DNA from: Gemmatimonadota bacterium
GTDB lineage: Bacteria > Gemmatimonadota > Gemmatimonadetes > Gemmatimonadales > Gemmatimonadaceae
Direction: 5' to 3'
DNA: 64,000 nt
NCBI GenBank assembly: GCA_016182795.1
Contig: JACPFW010000032.1
Span: 39,901 to 103,900, forward strand
Below, in pieces: positions 17,202 through 28,243 of the stretch. Under the pieces are notes generated by a model that worked only from the letters and a program-made list of their open reading frames with translations, had not been told where the DNA came from and did not search any database. Position 1 is the first letter of the stretch; each line of letters starts with the position of its first letter. The position numbers and the translations under genes were made by a program.

Positions 17202-18344
17202 CTACGGCGTCTCGACGGGCCGCATTCCGAGGCTGAGCAGCGGACGCGCGACGTCCGGCGGGAGTCCGTCGGTGACGAGCTGATGGTGCACGAACTCCCG
17301 CCGCACCGGATGCTCAACGCGCTGCCGTTCGAACGACGCCGGGTCAGCCCGCAGGCGCGCATCGTCTGCGACGATGTCGTACGTCGCGCGCACCGCGGCG
17401 GCGATCTGCTGCTGCACCGTGCCTGCTGACGCCGCGAGCGTGACCGTCGGCTGCGGCGGCGCGGGGATGTCACGCGGATACCACGCGTCCAGGCCGAGCC
17501 CAAAGTGCCGGCTGACGGCCTGAACGCTAATCGCGGTGCCGTTGGCTTTGCCGTCGGCAGAGTAGCCCGCGATGTGCGGGGTGGCGAGATCGACGGCCGC
17601 GAGCAGTTGGCGGTCGATGTCCGGTTCGTGCTCCCAGACGTCGAGCACGCAGCCGGCCAGCCGCCGCTCGCGCAGCGCGTCGGTCAGCGCCGCCGACTCG
17701 ACCACTTCACCGCGCGACGAGTTGATGAGGAACTGGTCGGGGCGCAGCGCCGCCAGCAGCGCGCTGTCCACAAGGTGGAAGGTGCGGTCCTCTCCGTCGC
17801 GCGCGAGCGGCACGTGAAGCGTGATGATGTCGGAGCGCTCGATGATCTCGGCGAGCGAGACAAACCCGTCGGCGCCCTCGGCCCGCGCGCGCGGCGGATC
17901 ATTGAGCAGGGTCGTCATGCCGAGCACGCGGCAGAGCCGGTCGACGCGTCGGCCGACGTTGCCGACACCGACGATCCCAATTGTCTTCCCCGCCAGCGTC
18001 AGCGCGCGCCGCTCGGTGAGGGTGAGCAGGGCGGCGGCCACATACTGCTGCACCGACGACGCGTTGCACCCGGGGGCATTGGTCCACGTAATGCCGCGTG
18101 CGGCGCAGTACGCCGTGTCGATGTGGTCGAAGCCGATGGTCGCCGAGGCGATGAAGCGCACGGCGCTCCCCCGCAGAAGCGACTCGTCGCACCGCGTCCG
18201 CGTGCGGACGATGAGTGCGTCAGCCGACGAGAGCGCGGCCGGTGTGATCTCCGCGCCGCGCAGATAAGTCACCTCGGCGTGCGGGTCGAGCACTCCGTGG
18301 ATGAAGGGAATGTCGCGGTCGACGACGATGCGCAACGGCGTCAC
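17202..18344 (-). CDS. pdxB: Erythronate-4-phosphate dehydrogenase
   Basis: 380 residues, GTG start overlapping the upstream S15 gene's stop by 4 bases (GTGA), implying translational coupling. It is a D-2-hydroxyacid dehydrogenase of the PdxB type, second step of the DXP-dependent pyridoxal phosphate route. The N-terminal IVVDRDIPFI, SATIGFDHID and GCNASSVQQYVAAALL, the Rossmann motif IGIVGVGNVGRRVD, and the catalytic Arg (INSSRGEVVE), Glu (DVWEHEP) and His (TPHIAGYS) are all present, as is the C-terminal extension typical of PdxB. Confidence 0.9.
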   Translation of the reverse strand: MTPLRIVVDRDIPFIHGVLDPHAEVTYLRGAEITPAALSSADALIVRTRTRCDESLLRGSAVRFIASATIGFDHIDTAYCAARGITWTNAPGCNASSVQQYVAAALLTLTERRALTLAGKTIGIVGVGNVGRRVDRLCRVLGMTTLLNDPPRARAEGADGFVSLAEIIERSDIITLHVPLARDGEDRTFHLVDSALLAALRPDQFLINSSRGEVVESAALTDALRERRLAGCVLDVWEHEPDIDRQLLAAVDLATPHIAGYSADGKANGTAISVQAVSRHFGLGLDAWYPRDIPAPPQPTVTLAASAGTVQQQIAAAVRATYDIVADDARLRADPASFERQRVEHPVRREFVHHQLVTDGLPPDVARPLLSLGMRPVETP

Positions 18345-20185
18345 GGCGATACGACCTGGATGTCCACGCGCGACGCCTGCGACGGTGAACGCCAGACACG
18401 GTGCGTCTGCGCGCGGAAGTCGCTGTCGCGGGCCTCAAAGATGTTCGGCACGTACACCTGCGGATTGCGGTCGATGAGCGGGAACCACGTGCTCTGCACC
18501 TGCACCATCACCCGATGACCCTTGAGGAACCGGTAGCTCTGCGTGTGCAGGTCAATGGTGATCGGCGTGACCTGATTAGGCACCATTGGCTTGGGCTTCT
18601 CGAGCGACTCGCGGAAGCGCGAGCGGAAGACATCGTTGGCGACCATCAGTTCGAAACCCCCGAGTTTGCTGTTGGGCGCGTAGTCCTCGGGATAGACGTC
18701 GATGAGTTTGCCGATCCAGTCCGCGTCGCTGCCGGTGGTGGAGACGTGCAGGCGGGCGGTGACGTCGCCGGCGAGAACGAGGTCCGCGGCGAGCGGTTCG
18801 GTCATCCACGACAGTACGTCGCTGCGGTCCTTCACAAAGCGCTGGTCCTCGGCGAGCCAGACCGGCCACCCCGATCCCTTGGCGAAGTACGTCGGCTCAA
18901 TGGGGCGGTTGCGATACGGCACCGGATGCGCCGGGTCGGAGATGAACGAGTCGTTGCCGGTTGTGGTCGGCGCGTCGAACGAGAGCACGCCATTGGCCTG
19001 CACGTAGAGCGATTTCGTGACGGCCTCCGCGGGCGGCCACGCGGTGAATGTGCGCCAATGGTTGCTCCCGCTCTCGAACACCGTCGCCTCGGCGGGGACG
19101 TAGTCGCCCTTGCCCTTGAGGTACTTCGCGAAGAACGGGGCCTCGACATTGGCGCGGAACTCGACGGAGGTCGGCGCGCCGAAGTCGATCTTGCCCAGCG
19201 TGCGCCCGTCGCGCCGCCAGCCGCCGTGGTTCCACGGGCCGACGACGAGGAAGTTGTTGGACTTCGTGTCCTGCTTCTCGAGCGTGCGGTAGATGTGCAC
19301 CGGTCCGTAGAAATCTTCCTGATCCCACCAGCCGGCTACGTTTAGCGTTGGCACCGTGACGCGCGTGAGGTAGGGCTGCATCGCCTGCCGCTGCCAGAAG
19401 CTGTCGTAGTTCGGATGCGCCGCGAAGTCGTTCCACGTCGGAATCTTCCCCTTGAGGTACTTCGCGTTGACGTTGGCGAGCGAGCCCAGCTTCAGGTACC
19501 AGTCGTAGGTGTCATAACGGTCGAAGGCGAACTGTTCGTTCTCCTTGGACGTCTCCATCATCGCCGCGTACTCAAAGCCATACGACAGACGAAACGCGCC
19601 GTTGTGGTGAAAGTCGTCGCCGATCCACATATCGGCGGGCGAGGCCTGCGGGCTGACGGCGGCGAGCGCCGGATGCGGATCAAGCATCGCCATCGCGGTA
19701 GTCCAGCCCGGATATGACACGCCGAACATCCCCACCTTGCCGTTGTGGTTGGGGACGTTCTTCAGCAGCCAGTCGATGGTGTCCCACGCGTCGGTCGATT
19801 CATCGATGCGCGGCCCCGGACCGTCGACGAGGCGTGGCGGCCGCTGCATCACAAACTGTCCTTCGCTCTTGTAGCGGCCGCGGATGTCCTGCATCACGAA
19901 GATGTAGCGTTCGGCGGCGAGTTCCGGATACGCGTTCGCGAGCGGGAATCGCGCTTCGGGGGCGCCGTACGGCGTGCGGATGAACAAGAAGGGAAGCGGC
20001 TCGCGCTGATCCTTGGGGGCAAATATCACGGTGTTGAGCGCGATGCCGTCGCGCACGGTGACCATCGCCTGGCGATAGGTGTACTCCGGCGCGACGCCCT
20101 GCGCGGCCAGTGACTGAGCGACGATTGCCAGTCCGGCGAGGACGACCGCGGAACGAGTGTACCGACGAGGAAGGAGCAGGCGCAT
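18341..20185 (-). CDS. CocE/NonD-family S15 hydrolase, exported
   Basis: 614 residues from the ATG at 20185, selected because it begins a signal peptide (MRLLLPRRYTRSAVVLAG...SLAAQ) and follows AGGGGG at 7 bases; an in-frame upstream extension is discarded. The alpha/beta hydrolase domain has FIRTPYG, VMQDIRGRYKSEG and the nucleophile Ser157 in FGVSYPGW, with a His in VGPWNHGGW. A C-terminal jelly-roll (X-Pro dipeptidyl-peptidase C domain) includes LAGDVTARLHVSTTGSDADW. The family hydrolyses acyl or peptide bonds; substrate unknown. Confidence 0.88.
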   Translation of the reverse strand: MRLLLPRRYTRSAVVLAGLAIVAQSLAAQGVAPEYTYRQAMVTVRDGIALNTVIFAPKDQREPLPFLFIRTPYGAPEARFPLANAYPELAAERYIFVMQDIRGRYKSEGQFVMQRPPRLVDGPGPRIDESTDAWDTIDWLLKNVPNHNGKVGMFGVSYPGWTTAMAMLDPHPALAAVSPQASPADMWIGDDFHHNGAFRLSYGFEYAAMMETSKENEQFAFDRYDTYDWYLKLGSLANVNAKYLKGKIPTWNDFAAHPNYDSFWQRQAMQPYLTRVTVPTLNVAGWWDQEDFYGPVHIYRTLEKQDTKSNNFLVVGPWNHGGWRRDGRTLGKIDFGAPTSVEFRANVEAPFFAKYLKGKGDYVPAEATVFESGSNHWRTFTAWPPAEAVTKSLYVQANGVLSFDAPTTTGNDSFISDPAHPVPYRNRPIEPTYFAKGSGWPVWLAEDQRFVKDRSDVLSWMTEPLAADLVLAGDVTARLHVSTTGSDADWIGKLIDVYPEDYAPNSKLGGFELMVANDVFRSRFRESLEKPKPMVPNQVTPITIDLHTQSYRFLKGHRVMVQVQSTWFPLIDRNPQVYVPNIFEARDSDFRAQTHRVWRSPSQASRVDIQVVSP

Positions 20186-20388
20186 CGTGAACCCCCTGAT
20201 ATGGGCGGAAAGTACGGTGTCCCGTGGCCGACGGGTACTCCGAGCGGCCCACAAACCCTGTGGGTGGTTGCGGTGTCCAAGAACTGTCTGGACTCGTTGC
20301 ACGGCGGACCGGGGAAACCCTGGGACGGCGGGCCGCGTAGTGCAGGCAGCAGTGTGTGTGTGTCTCCACCCCCTGAGGGACTCGACTT

Positions 20389-21501
20389 ATGCGTCTCCAC
20401 ACGGCTCTAGTGCTGACTCTTGCTCTCACGGCCGGCGGTTCCGCCGTGGCGCAGGAATCCACGAGCGACAAGCCGGTGCGCCACGGCATTTCCATCGGCA
20501 ACTATCCCAACGTCAGCGGGCTTCGGCTCAATTTCCGCGACCGTTCGCTGGGCGACGTCCACGGCGCGAACGTCACGATCTGGTCGCCGTACGACGGCGA
20601 CATGAGCGGCTCGGTGCGCGGCTTCGCCGTGGGCCTGCCGATGACCGGCGCCGGATCGATCCACGGCATCGCGACCGGCCTGCTTGGCGTCGGCGCGGGC
20701 AAGCAGCTAAGCGGCATCGCCGTGGCGCCGCTGGGCGTTGGCACCGGCGGAAAGCTCAAGGGCATCGCCGTTGGCGGCATGGGTGTCGGCGGCGGCGGTG
20801 ATCTCCAGGGCATCGCGATTGGCGGAGTGGGAGCCGGCGTGGGCGGCGACGCGCGGGGAATCCTGCTCGGCGGCATCGGCACCGGTGTTGGAGGCAACCT
20901 GCATGGACTCGCGTTCGGCACGGTCGGCGTGGGCGCCGGCGGCCGCGTGAAGGGGATCGTGGCCGGCGGCATTGGCGCCGGCGCGGGCGGTGATCTGCAG
21001 GGCATCGCGATCGGCGGCATTGGCGTTGGAGCTGGTGGCGACGCGCGCGGCTTACTGGTCGGCGGTATTGGCGCCGGCGCGGGCGGAAATTTCCGCGGTA
21101 TCGGACTCGGCGGCATCGGCATTGGCGTCGGCGGTAACCTGCGCGGGCTCGCGATCGGCGGCATTGGCGTGGGCGCCGGCTCCAGTATCGACGGCATTGC
21201 GATTGCCGGCGTCGGCATTGGCTCGCCGACGATCCGCAAGTTCGCGATGGCGCCGGTGATTGGCGCGAACCGGATGAGCGGCCTGATGATCGCCCCCGCC
21301 TGGGCGCAGCTCGAGAAGGGCGGCCGGATGCGCGGCGTGTCGGTGTCGACCGTGAACTCGATGCGCGGCGAGCAGAAGGGGCTGACCATCGGCATCGTCA
21401 ACTACGCGCGCGAACTCGACGGCATGCAGATTGGCGTGATTAACATTGCGCGGAATGCGAACGTGAAGTTCTTGCCGGTGATCAACTATCACCGGAAATA
21501 A
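20389..21501 (+). CDS. Exported protein of tandem 16-residue glycine-rich repeats
   Basis: 370 residues with signal peptide MRLHTALVLTLALTAGGSAVAQ. From about residue 85 to 285 it is built of roughly twelve tandem 16-residue units of the form GGxxxGIAxGGIGxGA, for example GGDLQGIAIGGIGVGA. This resembles LA_2272-type surface repeat proteins and would suit a beta-solenoid. The C-terminal ~80 residues (RGVSVSTVNSMRGEQKGLTIGIVNYARELDGMQIGVIN, in two shorter pieces around 320-355) continue the periodicity with larger residues. The N-terminal ISIGNYPNVSGLRLNFRD block is the usual lead-in. Function unknown; envelope location likely. Confidence 0.75.
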   Translation: MRLHTALVLTLALTAGGSAVAQESTSDKPVRHGISIGNYPNVSGLRLNFRDRSLGDVHGANVTIWSPYDGDMSGSVRGFAVGLPMTGAGSIHGIATGLLGVGAGKQLSGIAVAPLGVGTGGKLKGIAVGGMGVGGGGDLQGIAIGGVGAGVGGDARGILLGGIGTGVGGNLHGLAFGTVGVGAGGRVKGIVAGGIGAGAGGDLQGIAIGGIGVGAGGDARGLLVGGIGAGAGGNFRGIGLGGIGIGVGGNLRGLAIGGIGVGAGSSIDGIAIAGVGIGSPTIRKFAMAPVIGANRMSGLMIAPAWAQLEKGGRMRGVSVSTVNSMRGEQKGLTIGIVNYARELDGMQIGVINIARNANVKFLPVINYHRK

Positions 21502-21502
21502 C

Positions 21503-21642
21503 GGATCTCGGATTTCGGATACAGATACGGGATAACGATTTCGGATACGGATTAACGATGAGGGGCCGGCATTCGCCGGCCCCTCATCATCTATCAACAT
21601 CCAGTATCTGTATCCCTTATCCGTATCCGAAATCCGAGATCC
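21503..21642. terminator. Nested inverted repeats between convergent genes
   Basis: An inner 14-bp perfect stem with a 4-nt loop (21557-21570 with 21575-21588) sits inside a larger palindrome. Its outer arms 21503-21522 and 21623-21642 are perfectly complementary over 20 bp and consist of near-repeats of CGGATAC/TCGGATT. It is positioned as a two-way terminator. Confidence 0.75.
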
Positions 21643-22917
21643 CTAATAGAGCAAGTATTTCGCTCTCACCGCACCAAACCTCGCCACCTCGTCTTCCCAC
21701 TCCGCGAAAATCTCCTTCGGTGTCCGTCCCGCTTGCAGCATCGCCTTGAGCCGCGGCGTCGCGACCAGACGATCGAGCACGACATCGTTCCAGACGAGCC
21801 GGTCCGAGTGGAGCGACTGCACCGCCCAGAGCAGCGCCACGCCGGCGCGGTACGGCTGAAACGCGTTGCGGTCGGTGACGCGCAGCGTGATGCCGTTCAG
21901 TCGCTCGCCAGCCAGTTCGGGGGGACGCGAGTGAAACGGCTGTTGTACCGGCGTGAAGGTGACCGTATCGAAGCGCACGCCGGCGAGGCCGACTGCGTTG
22001 AGCATCGACGCGGCACGCACGTGGTCGAGCCACGGCGCGCCGATCATCTCGAACGGCGCGGGGCTTCCCCGCCCTTCTGAGACATTGACCGCCTCAAAGA
22101 GGCAGGTGCCGACGTAGGCGAGCAAGGAGTTGAGCGTCAGCAGGTTGGGCGACGGCTTGCGCCACGGCATGCCGGTCTCGTCGAGCCACATCGTGCGCGT
22201 CCAGCCGGTCATCGGGACGACGTGCAGCGTCACCGGCTTTCCGCCCTGCAGCATTCCCTCGCCGTTGTAGAGGCGGGCTAGCTCGGCCATCGTCATGCCG
22301 TGCTGCACCGGCACGCGCGCGTACGATCCAAAGCGGAAGCGATATGCCGAATCGGTGACAAAGCCATCCACGCGCGCGCCGGTGATCGGGTTCGGGCGAT
22401 CGAGCACCACCACCTCGAGCCCGTACTCGGCGGCGGCGTCCATGACGAAGCCGAGGATGTTGATGTGCTCGTAGAAGCGGGCGCCGACTTCCTGGATGTC
22501 GACGATCACCACCTGCGCGTCGGCGAACATCTCGCGCGTGGGGCGGTGGATGTCTCCATAGAGGTTGTACTTCACGAGTCTCGTGCGGGCGTCAATGGTG
22601 CGTTCGCCTTCATGCGGGGCCGAGTAGTCGTTGGTGCGGATGTCCTGATCCATGCCGAAGAGGACGCGCAGGGGGCGGTCCGGCAGGCCGTAGAGCGCAT
22701 CGGCCAGGTGCGTGCCGTCGGCGAGAACGCCGCTGTGGTTGGAGACCAGCGCGAGGCGCTTGCCGCGAATCAGGTGCGCGAACTCCGTGAGCAGGCGATC
22801 GGCGCCGGCGATGACCGCGGACTTAGGCGTCGGTTGCGCGGCGCTCAGTTCGGCGAGCGGGGTGAGGAGGCCGAGCACGACGGGGAGCAGCCGTCGAAGG
22901 GAAACAACTGGACGCAT
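21643..22917 (-). CDS. NamZ-like (DUF1343) exo-beta-N-acetylmuramidase family protein
   Basis: 424 residues from the ATG at 22917, which starts a signal peptide (MRPVVSLRRLLPVVLGLLTPLAELSAAQ). The DUF1343 signature blocks are present: GKRLALVSNHSGV, VDIQEVGARFYEHI, VVVLDRPNPITGARVDGF, and VSEGRGSPAPFEMIGAPW. NamZ enzymes release MurNAc from peptidoglycan fragments. The usually conserved PEHG motif is replaced: after LFG the sequence reads MDQDIRTND. Activity may therefore be altered or lost. It ends 1 base after the intergenic palindrome. Confidence 0.85.
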   Translation of the reverse strand: MRPVVSLRRLLPVVLGLLTPLAELSAAQPTPKSAVIAGADRLLTEFAHLIRGKRLALVSNHSGVLADGTHLADALYGLPDRPLRVLFGMDQDIRTNDYSAPHEGERTIDARTRLVKYNLYGDIHRPTREMFADAQVVIVDIQEVGARFYEHINILGFVMDAAAEYGLEVVVLDRPNPITGARVDGFVTDSAYRFRFGSYARVPVQHGMTMAELARLYNGEGMLQGGKPVTLHVVPMTGWTRTMWLDETGMPWRKPSPNLLTLNSLLAYVGTCLFEAVNVSEGRGSPAPFEMIGAPWLDHVRAASMLNAVGLAGVRFDTVTFTPVQQPFHSRPPELAGERLNGITLRVTDRNAFQPYRAGVALLWAVQSLHSDRLVWNDVVLDRLVATPRLKAMLQAGRTPKEIFAEWEDEVARFGAVRAKYLLY

Positions 22918-23114
22918 GAGCGAGCGGGTACGAGGGGTGGGGTCAGTTGGAGGAGAGAAGTTGTGCGTCGGGTGCTTGACCCGCCACGCCCGATACGCGG
23001 GAGGCAAGGCGCCGCTCGGCGTGGACTCCTTAACGAGCCAAACGCCGCAGCGCTTTGTGAGCCGCTACGGCGTCTGGCAGTTCACCCCCACCCCTGGAGG
23101 CTGACTAGTAGTAC

Positions 23115-23654
23115 CTATTTGGCCGGCCGATGTTCCGTGACCCACTGCCGCATCTGGGTGTGAGCTTGCTCACGAGTCAGCTTGCCGGCCAAGACCTGAT
23201 CGCGCACGGACTTCCGCTGCACTTGGAGCTTCTGGACGAACGCCTTCTGTTCGGGGGTCGCGTTCTGCAGGCGGGCGGCCCGATTTCCGGCGCGGAAACC
23301 AGCGCGCTCACCGGCGCGGAATCCCGCCCGTGCCCCAGCGCGAGCGCCAGCGCGTGCCCCGGCGCGGAATCCGTTGCCGACACCGGCTCGCATTCCGGCG
23401 CGAGCGCCGACGAACCGGCGACCAGCGCCAAGCTGCCCGAAGCGTTGTCCCGCGCGCAGCCCGAACTGCTGACCACGGAACCGCTGACCACGGAACTGCT
23501 GCGCCTGCTGACGGTGGGCGATCCGGTTGGCCTCGATGCGAGCCAGTCGGTCGATGCCCGGGAACGCCCCAGGCTGCAGGGTGCCCTGCGCGGCGGCAGG
23601 TGCGGCGACCGTCGCCAGTGCGACGGCGAAACCAAGGACCTTGATGGTGCGCAT
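23115..23654 (-). CDS. Small exported protein with RAG repeats
   Basis: 179 residues; signal peptide MRTIKVLGFAVALATVAAPAAAQ. The middle (residues ~52-130) is an arginine/glycine/alanine low-complexity run, with about ten copies of a RAGx tetrapeptide, strongly basic. The C-terminal ~50 residues (ATPEQKAFVQKLQVQRKSV, then LTREQAHTQMRQWV) resemble the LTxxQ helices of Spy/CpxP-like periplasmic proteins. A basic disordered segment next to a Spy-like helix pair could bind anionic surfaces or polymers, but this is conjecture. It is divergent from sufR, with 277 bases between. Confidence 0.55.
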   Translation of the reverse strand: MRTIKVLGFAVALATVAAPAAAQGTLQPGAFPGIDRLARIEANRIAHRQQAQQFRGQRFRGQQFGLRAGQRFGQLGAGRRFVGARAGMRAGVGNGFRAGARAGARAGARAGFRAGERAGFRAGNRAARLQNATPEQKAFVQKLQVQRKSVRDQVLAGKLTREQAHTQMRQWVTEHRPAK

Positions 23655-23772
23655 ACGCGCCTCCAGATGTTCGTCAGGGCTTCAATGCCCCGTTGCAGGG
23701 TGGACGCTCAACATGGCGCGGCGTTAATGCCGCGCGACTCTTGCATCGAATCACTAAATGGCAACGCTATAT

Positions 23773-23800
23773 TTGGTAAATATTTACATTGTAATAATAC
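23773..23800 (+). promoter_or_regulatory. Candidate suf promoter with overlapping palindrome
   Basis: In an AT-rich stretch, TTGGTA (23773-23778) and TAATAC (23795-23800) are separated by 16 bases, a plausible -35/-10 pair. The perfect palindrome GTAAATATTTAC (23776-23787) overlaps it, as expected for a repressor site. SufR autoregulation is inferred. Confidence 0.4.
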
Positions 23801-23931
23801 ACATTTGTTTGCGCACGATACCGAGGTCTTTCTCCTGGATCTTCCATTCTCATCCACCACACAAGCCAAAGTTCCATCTTTCACACACATTTTCCTTTGC
23901 AAATTCGGACTTCCCGAGTAGCTTTATCAGC

Positions 23932-24623
23932 ATGGCGGCCACCTCACTCTCCCTCGCCGGCTTCAAGGGCATCCGGGGCGACATTCTTGTCGCGCTCCGG
24001 AAGGAGCAGCCGCTTACCAACAAGGCGCTGGCCAAGCAGTTCGGGCTCACCGAGAACGCGCTGCGCCGCCACCTCACCGAGCTGCTCGATGCCGGTCTCG
24101 TCATCTATCACCGCGAGATTCGCGGTCAGGGCGCGCCGGTCTTCGCCTACTCGCTGAGCGAGGCGGGCGAAGCGCTCTTCCCGCGCGCCTATTTGGACCC
24201 GCTCGTCGACGCGCTGGAGTCGCTGCGCGAACGCGAGGGAACCGAGGCGGTCGTTCGGCTGTTTCGCCGTCGGTGGGACACAATGGCCGAGGCGGCCAGG
24301 CCGCGCCTCGCGGCGCTGCCGCTGCACGAACGCGCGCAGCTCCTCGCCGAAATGCTCGCCGCCGAGGGGTACATGACCGAGGCGGTCTCCGAGTTAGGCC
24401 TCGGCACCACCATCAAGCATCACAACTGCGCGGTGCGCGACATCGCGCTGCGCTTTCCCGAAGTCTGCTCCGCGGAAGCGGAGTTCATTGAGTCGGTGCT
24501 CGGCGCGCCCGTCGAGCGGCTGACGCACCTCAAGGACGGCTGCGGCACCTGCGCGTACGGCGCGCCCATCAGCCTCCAACCTGGCATCAAAGGCGCTGCG
24601 ACGCCCGCACCCGAGACCCCGCG

Positions 24624-24627
<4 letters not shown>
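23932..24627 (+). CDS. sufR: SufR-like Fe-S-sensing transcriptional regulator
   Basis: 231 residues from the ATG at 23932; the frame stays open to 23758 but that stretch is AT-rich leader. An N-terminal winged helix ([39 protein letters not shown]) is followed by an alpha-helical domain. The C-terminal half carries cysteines at [15 protein letters not shown] and DGCGTCAYG, the pattern that binds an iron-sulfur cluster in SufR proteins. It probably represses the operon when cluster supply is adequate. Its stop overlaps the sufB ATG (ATGA, 24624-24627), so it is coupled to the genes it should control. Confidence 0.88.
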
Positions 24628-26057
<1,430 letters not shown>

Positions 26058-26058
26058 A

Positions 26059-26149
26059 GACGGTAGACGGTGGACGGTAGACGGTCGATACGACCGCCCC
26101 GCCATCGTCGCCGCCCTTTTCTACCGTCTACCGTCCACCGTCTACCGTC
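26059..26149. repeat. 27-bp perfect inverted repeat between sufB and sufC
   Basis: Arms 26059-26085 and 26123-26149 are exactly complementary and separated by 37 bases. Each arm is made of near-repeats of GACGGTAGACGGTGG. In RNA it would fold into a long hairpin that could attenuate transcription or protect the sufB transcript inside the operon. Confidence 0.85.
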
Positions 26150-26167
26150 ACTCTCGCAACGCATACC

Positions 26168-26925
<758 letters not shown>

Positions 26926-26926
<1 letters not shown>

Positions 26927-28233
26927 TGCCTCATCTCAAGTACCGGGAGCTGTTCGACGCCGCGGCCCCACAGGCCGCCGCCAAGGACTTCCTCCCCAAG
27001 CTCAAGATCGCGGCCATCGAGCACTTCGAGGCGCTGGGGTTCCCGACCACGCGCGACGAAGACTGGCATTTCACGTCGGTGTCGCCGATTGCGGAGCGGA
27101 CCTTCCGCCCCGCGCGTCCGGCGGCGCTGACGGTGACGAACGAGGATGTGGCGCGGTTCACCTACGTCGATTCGCACTGGCACCTGCTGGTGTTCGTCAA
27201 CGGCCGCTACGAGCCGACGCTGTCGCGCTTCGCCGAGCTGGACGCCGAGGTGCAGGTGATGACGTTCGCCGAGGCGCTGAAGGAGGCGCCGGAGCTGCTC
27301 GCCGAGCGGCTGGGCACGCTGGCGCCGGCAAAGCAGGCGTTCACGGCGCTGAACACGGCGTTCATGGCCGACGGAGTGGTGGTGAAGGTGCCGAAGGGCG
27401 TGGTGGTGGAGACGCCCATCCACATTCTCTACCTCACCGACGCGCACGCGGCGAACGCCTCGATGCATCCGCGCACGCTGGTGATCGCCGAGCGCCACGC
27501 GCAGGTCACGCTCGTCGAGACCTTTGGCTCGCTGGGCGGCGGCACGTACTTCACGAACCACGTGGCCGAAGTCGTGGTTGGTGAGGGGGCGCGCGTTGAC
27601 CATTACAAGGTGCAGCGCGAGGGGCACGAGGCGTTCCACGTGGGGACGACGCAGGCGACGCAGGAGCGCGACTCGATCTATCACGCATTCTCGTTCGCCA
27701 TCGGCGCGCAGCTCTCGCGCACCAATGTCTACTCCAAGCTGCTGGGCGAGAACGCCGAGGTGCGCCTCAACGGGCTGTACGCGCTGGAGGAGTCGCAGCA
27801 CGCGGACCACCAGACGTTTGTGGAGCACATCGCGCCGGCCTGTTCGAGCCGCGAGGTGTACAAGGGCATTCTCGACGGCACGTCGCACGGCGTGTTCAAC
27901 GGCAAGGTGTACGTGGACCCGCAGGCGCAGCAGACGGACGGCAAGCAGACGAACCACGCGCTGCTGCTCGGCGACGGCGCCCGGGTGGATACCAAGCCGC
28001 AGCTCGAGATCTTCGCCGACGACGTGAAGTGCACGCACGGCGCGACGGTCGGCCGGCTCGACGAGATGGCGCAGTTCTACATGAAGAGCCGCGGCATCGG
28101 CGGCGAGCGCGCCCGCGCGCTGCTGACGTACGCCTTTGCCGCCGAAGTCCTGGAGCTCATCGAGCTCGACTCGCTGAAGGTGGCGCTCGAGCGCGTGCTG
28201 TTTGAACGCTTCATCCCGCCGGAAACGGTCTGA
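26926..28233 (+). CDS. sufD: Fe-S cluster assembly protein SufD
   Basis: 435 residues. The N-terminal helices end in TTRDEDWHFTSVSPI, followed by the right-handed parallel beta-helix shared with SufB (GVVVKVPKGVVVETPIHILYL, GGGTYFTNHVAEVVVGEGA). The C-terminus has LLLGDGARVDTKPQLEIFAD, DVKCTHGATVGRLDEMAQFY and RGIGGERARALLTYAFAAEV, all typical of SufD, including the conserved His of CTHGAT. It is SufB's partner in the scaffold complex. Confidence 0.96.
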
Positions 28234-28243
28234 GGACGCCCGC

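Noticed and set aside
20389..21501. Glycine-repeat gene as a non-coding satellite
   Set aside because: A signal peptide, uninterrupted frame and repeat unit of exactly 48 bases support a protein.
23758..23931. N-terminal extension of SufR by 58 residues
   Set aside because: The stretch is AT-rich, contains the likely promoter, and does not match SufR proteins, which start near the winged helix.
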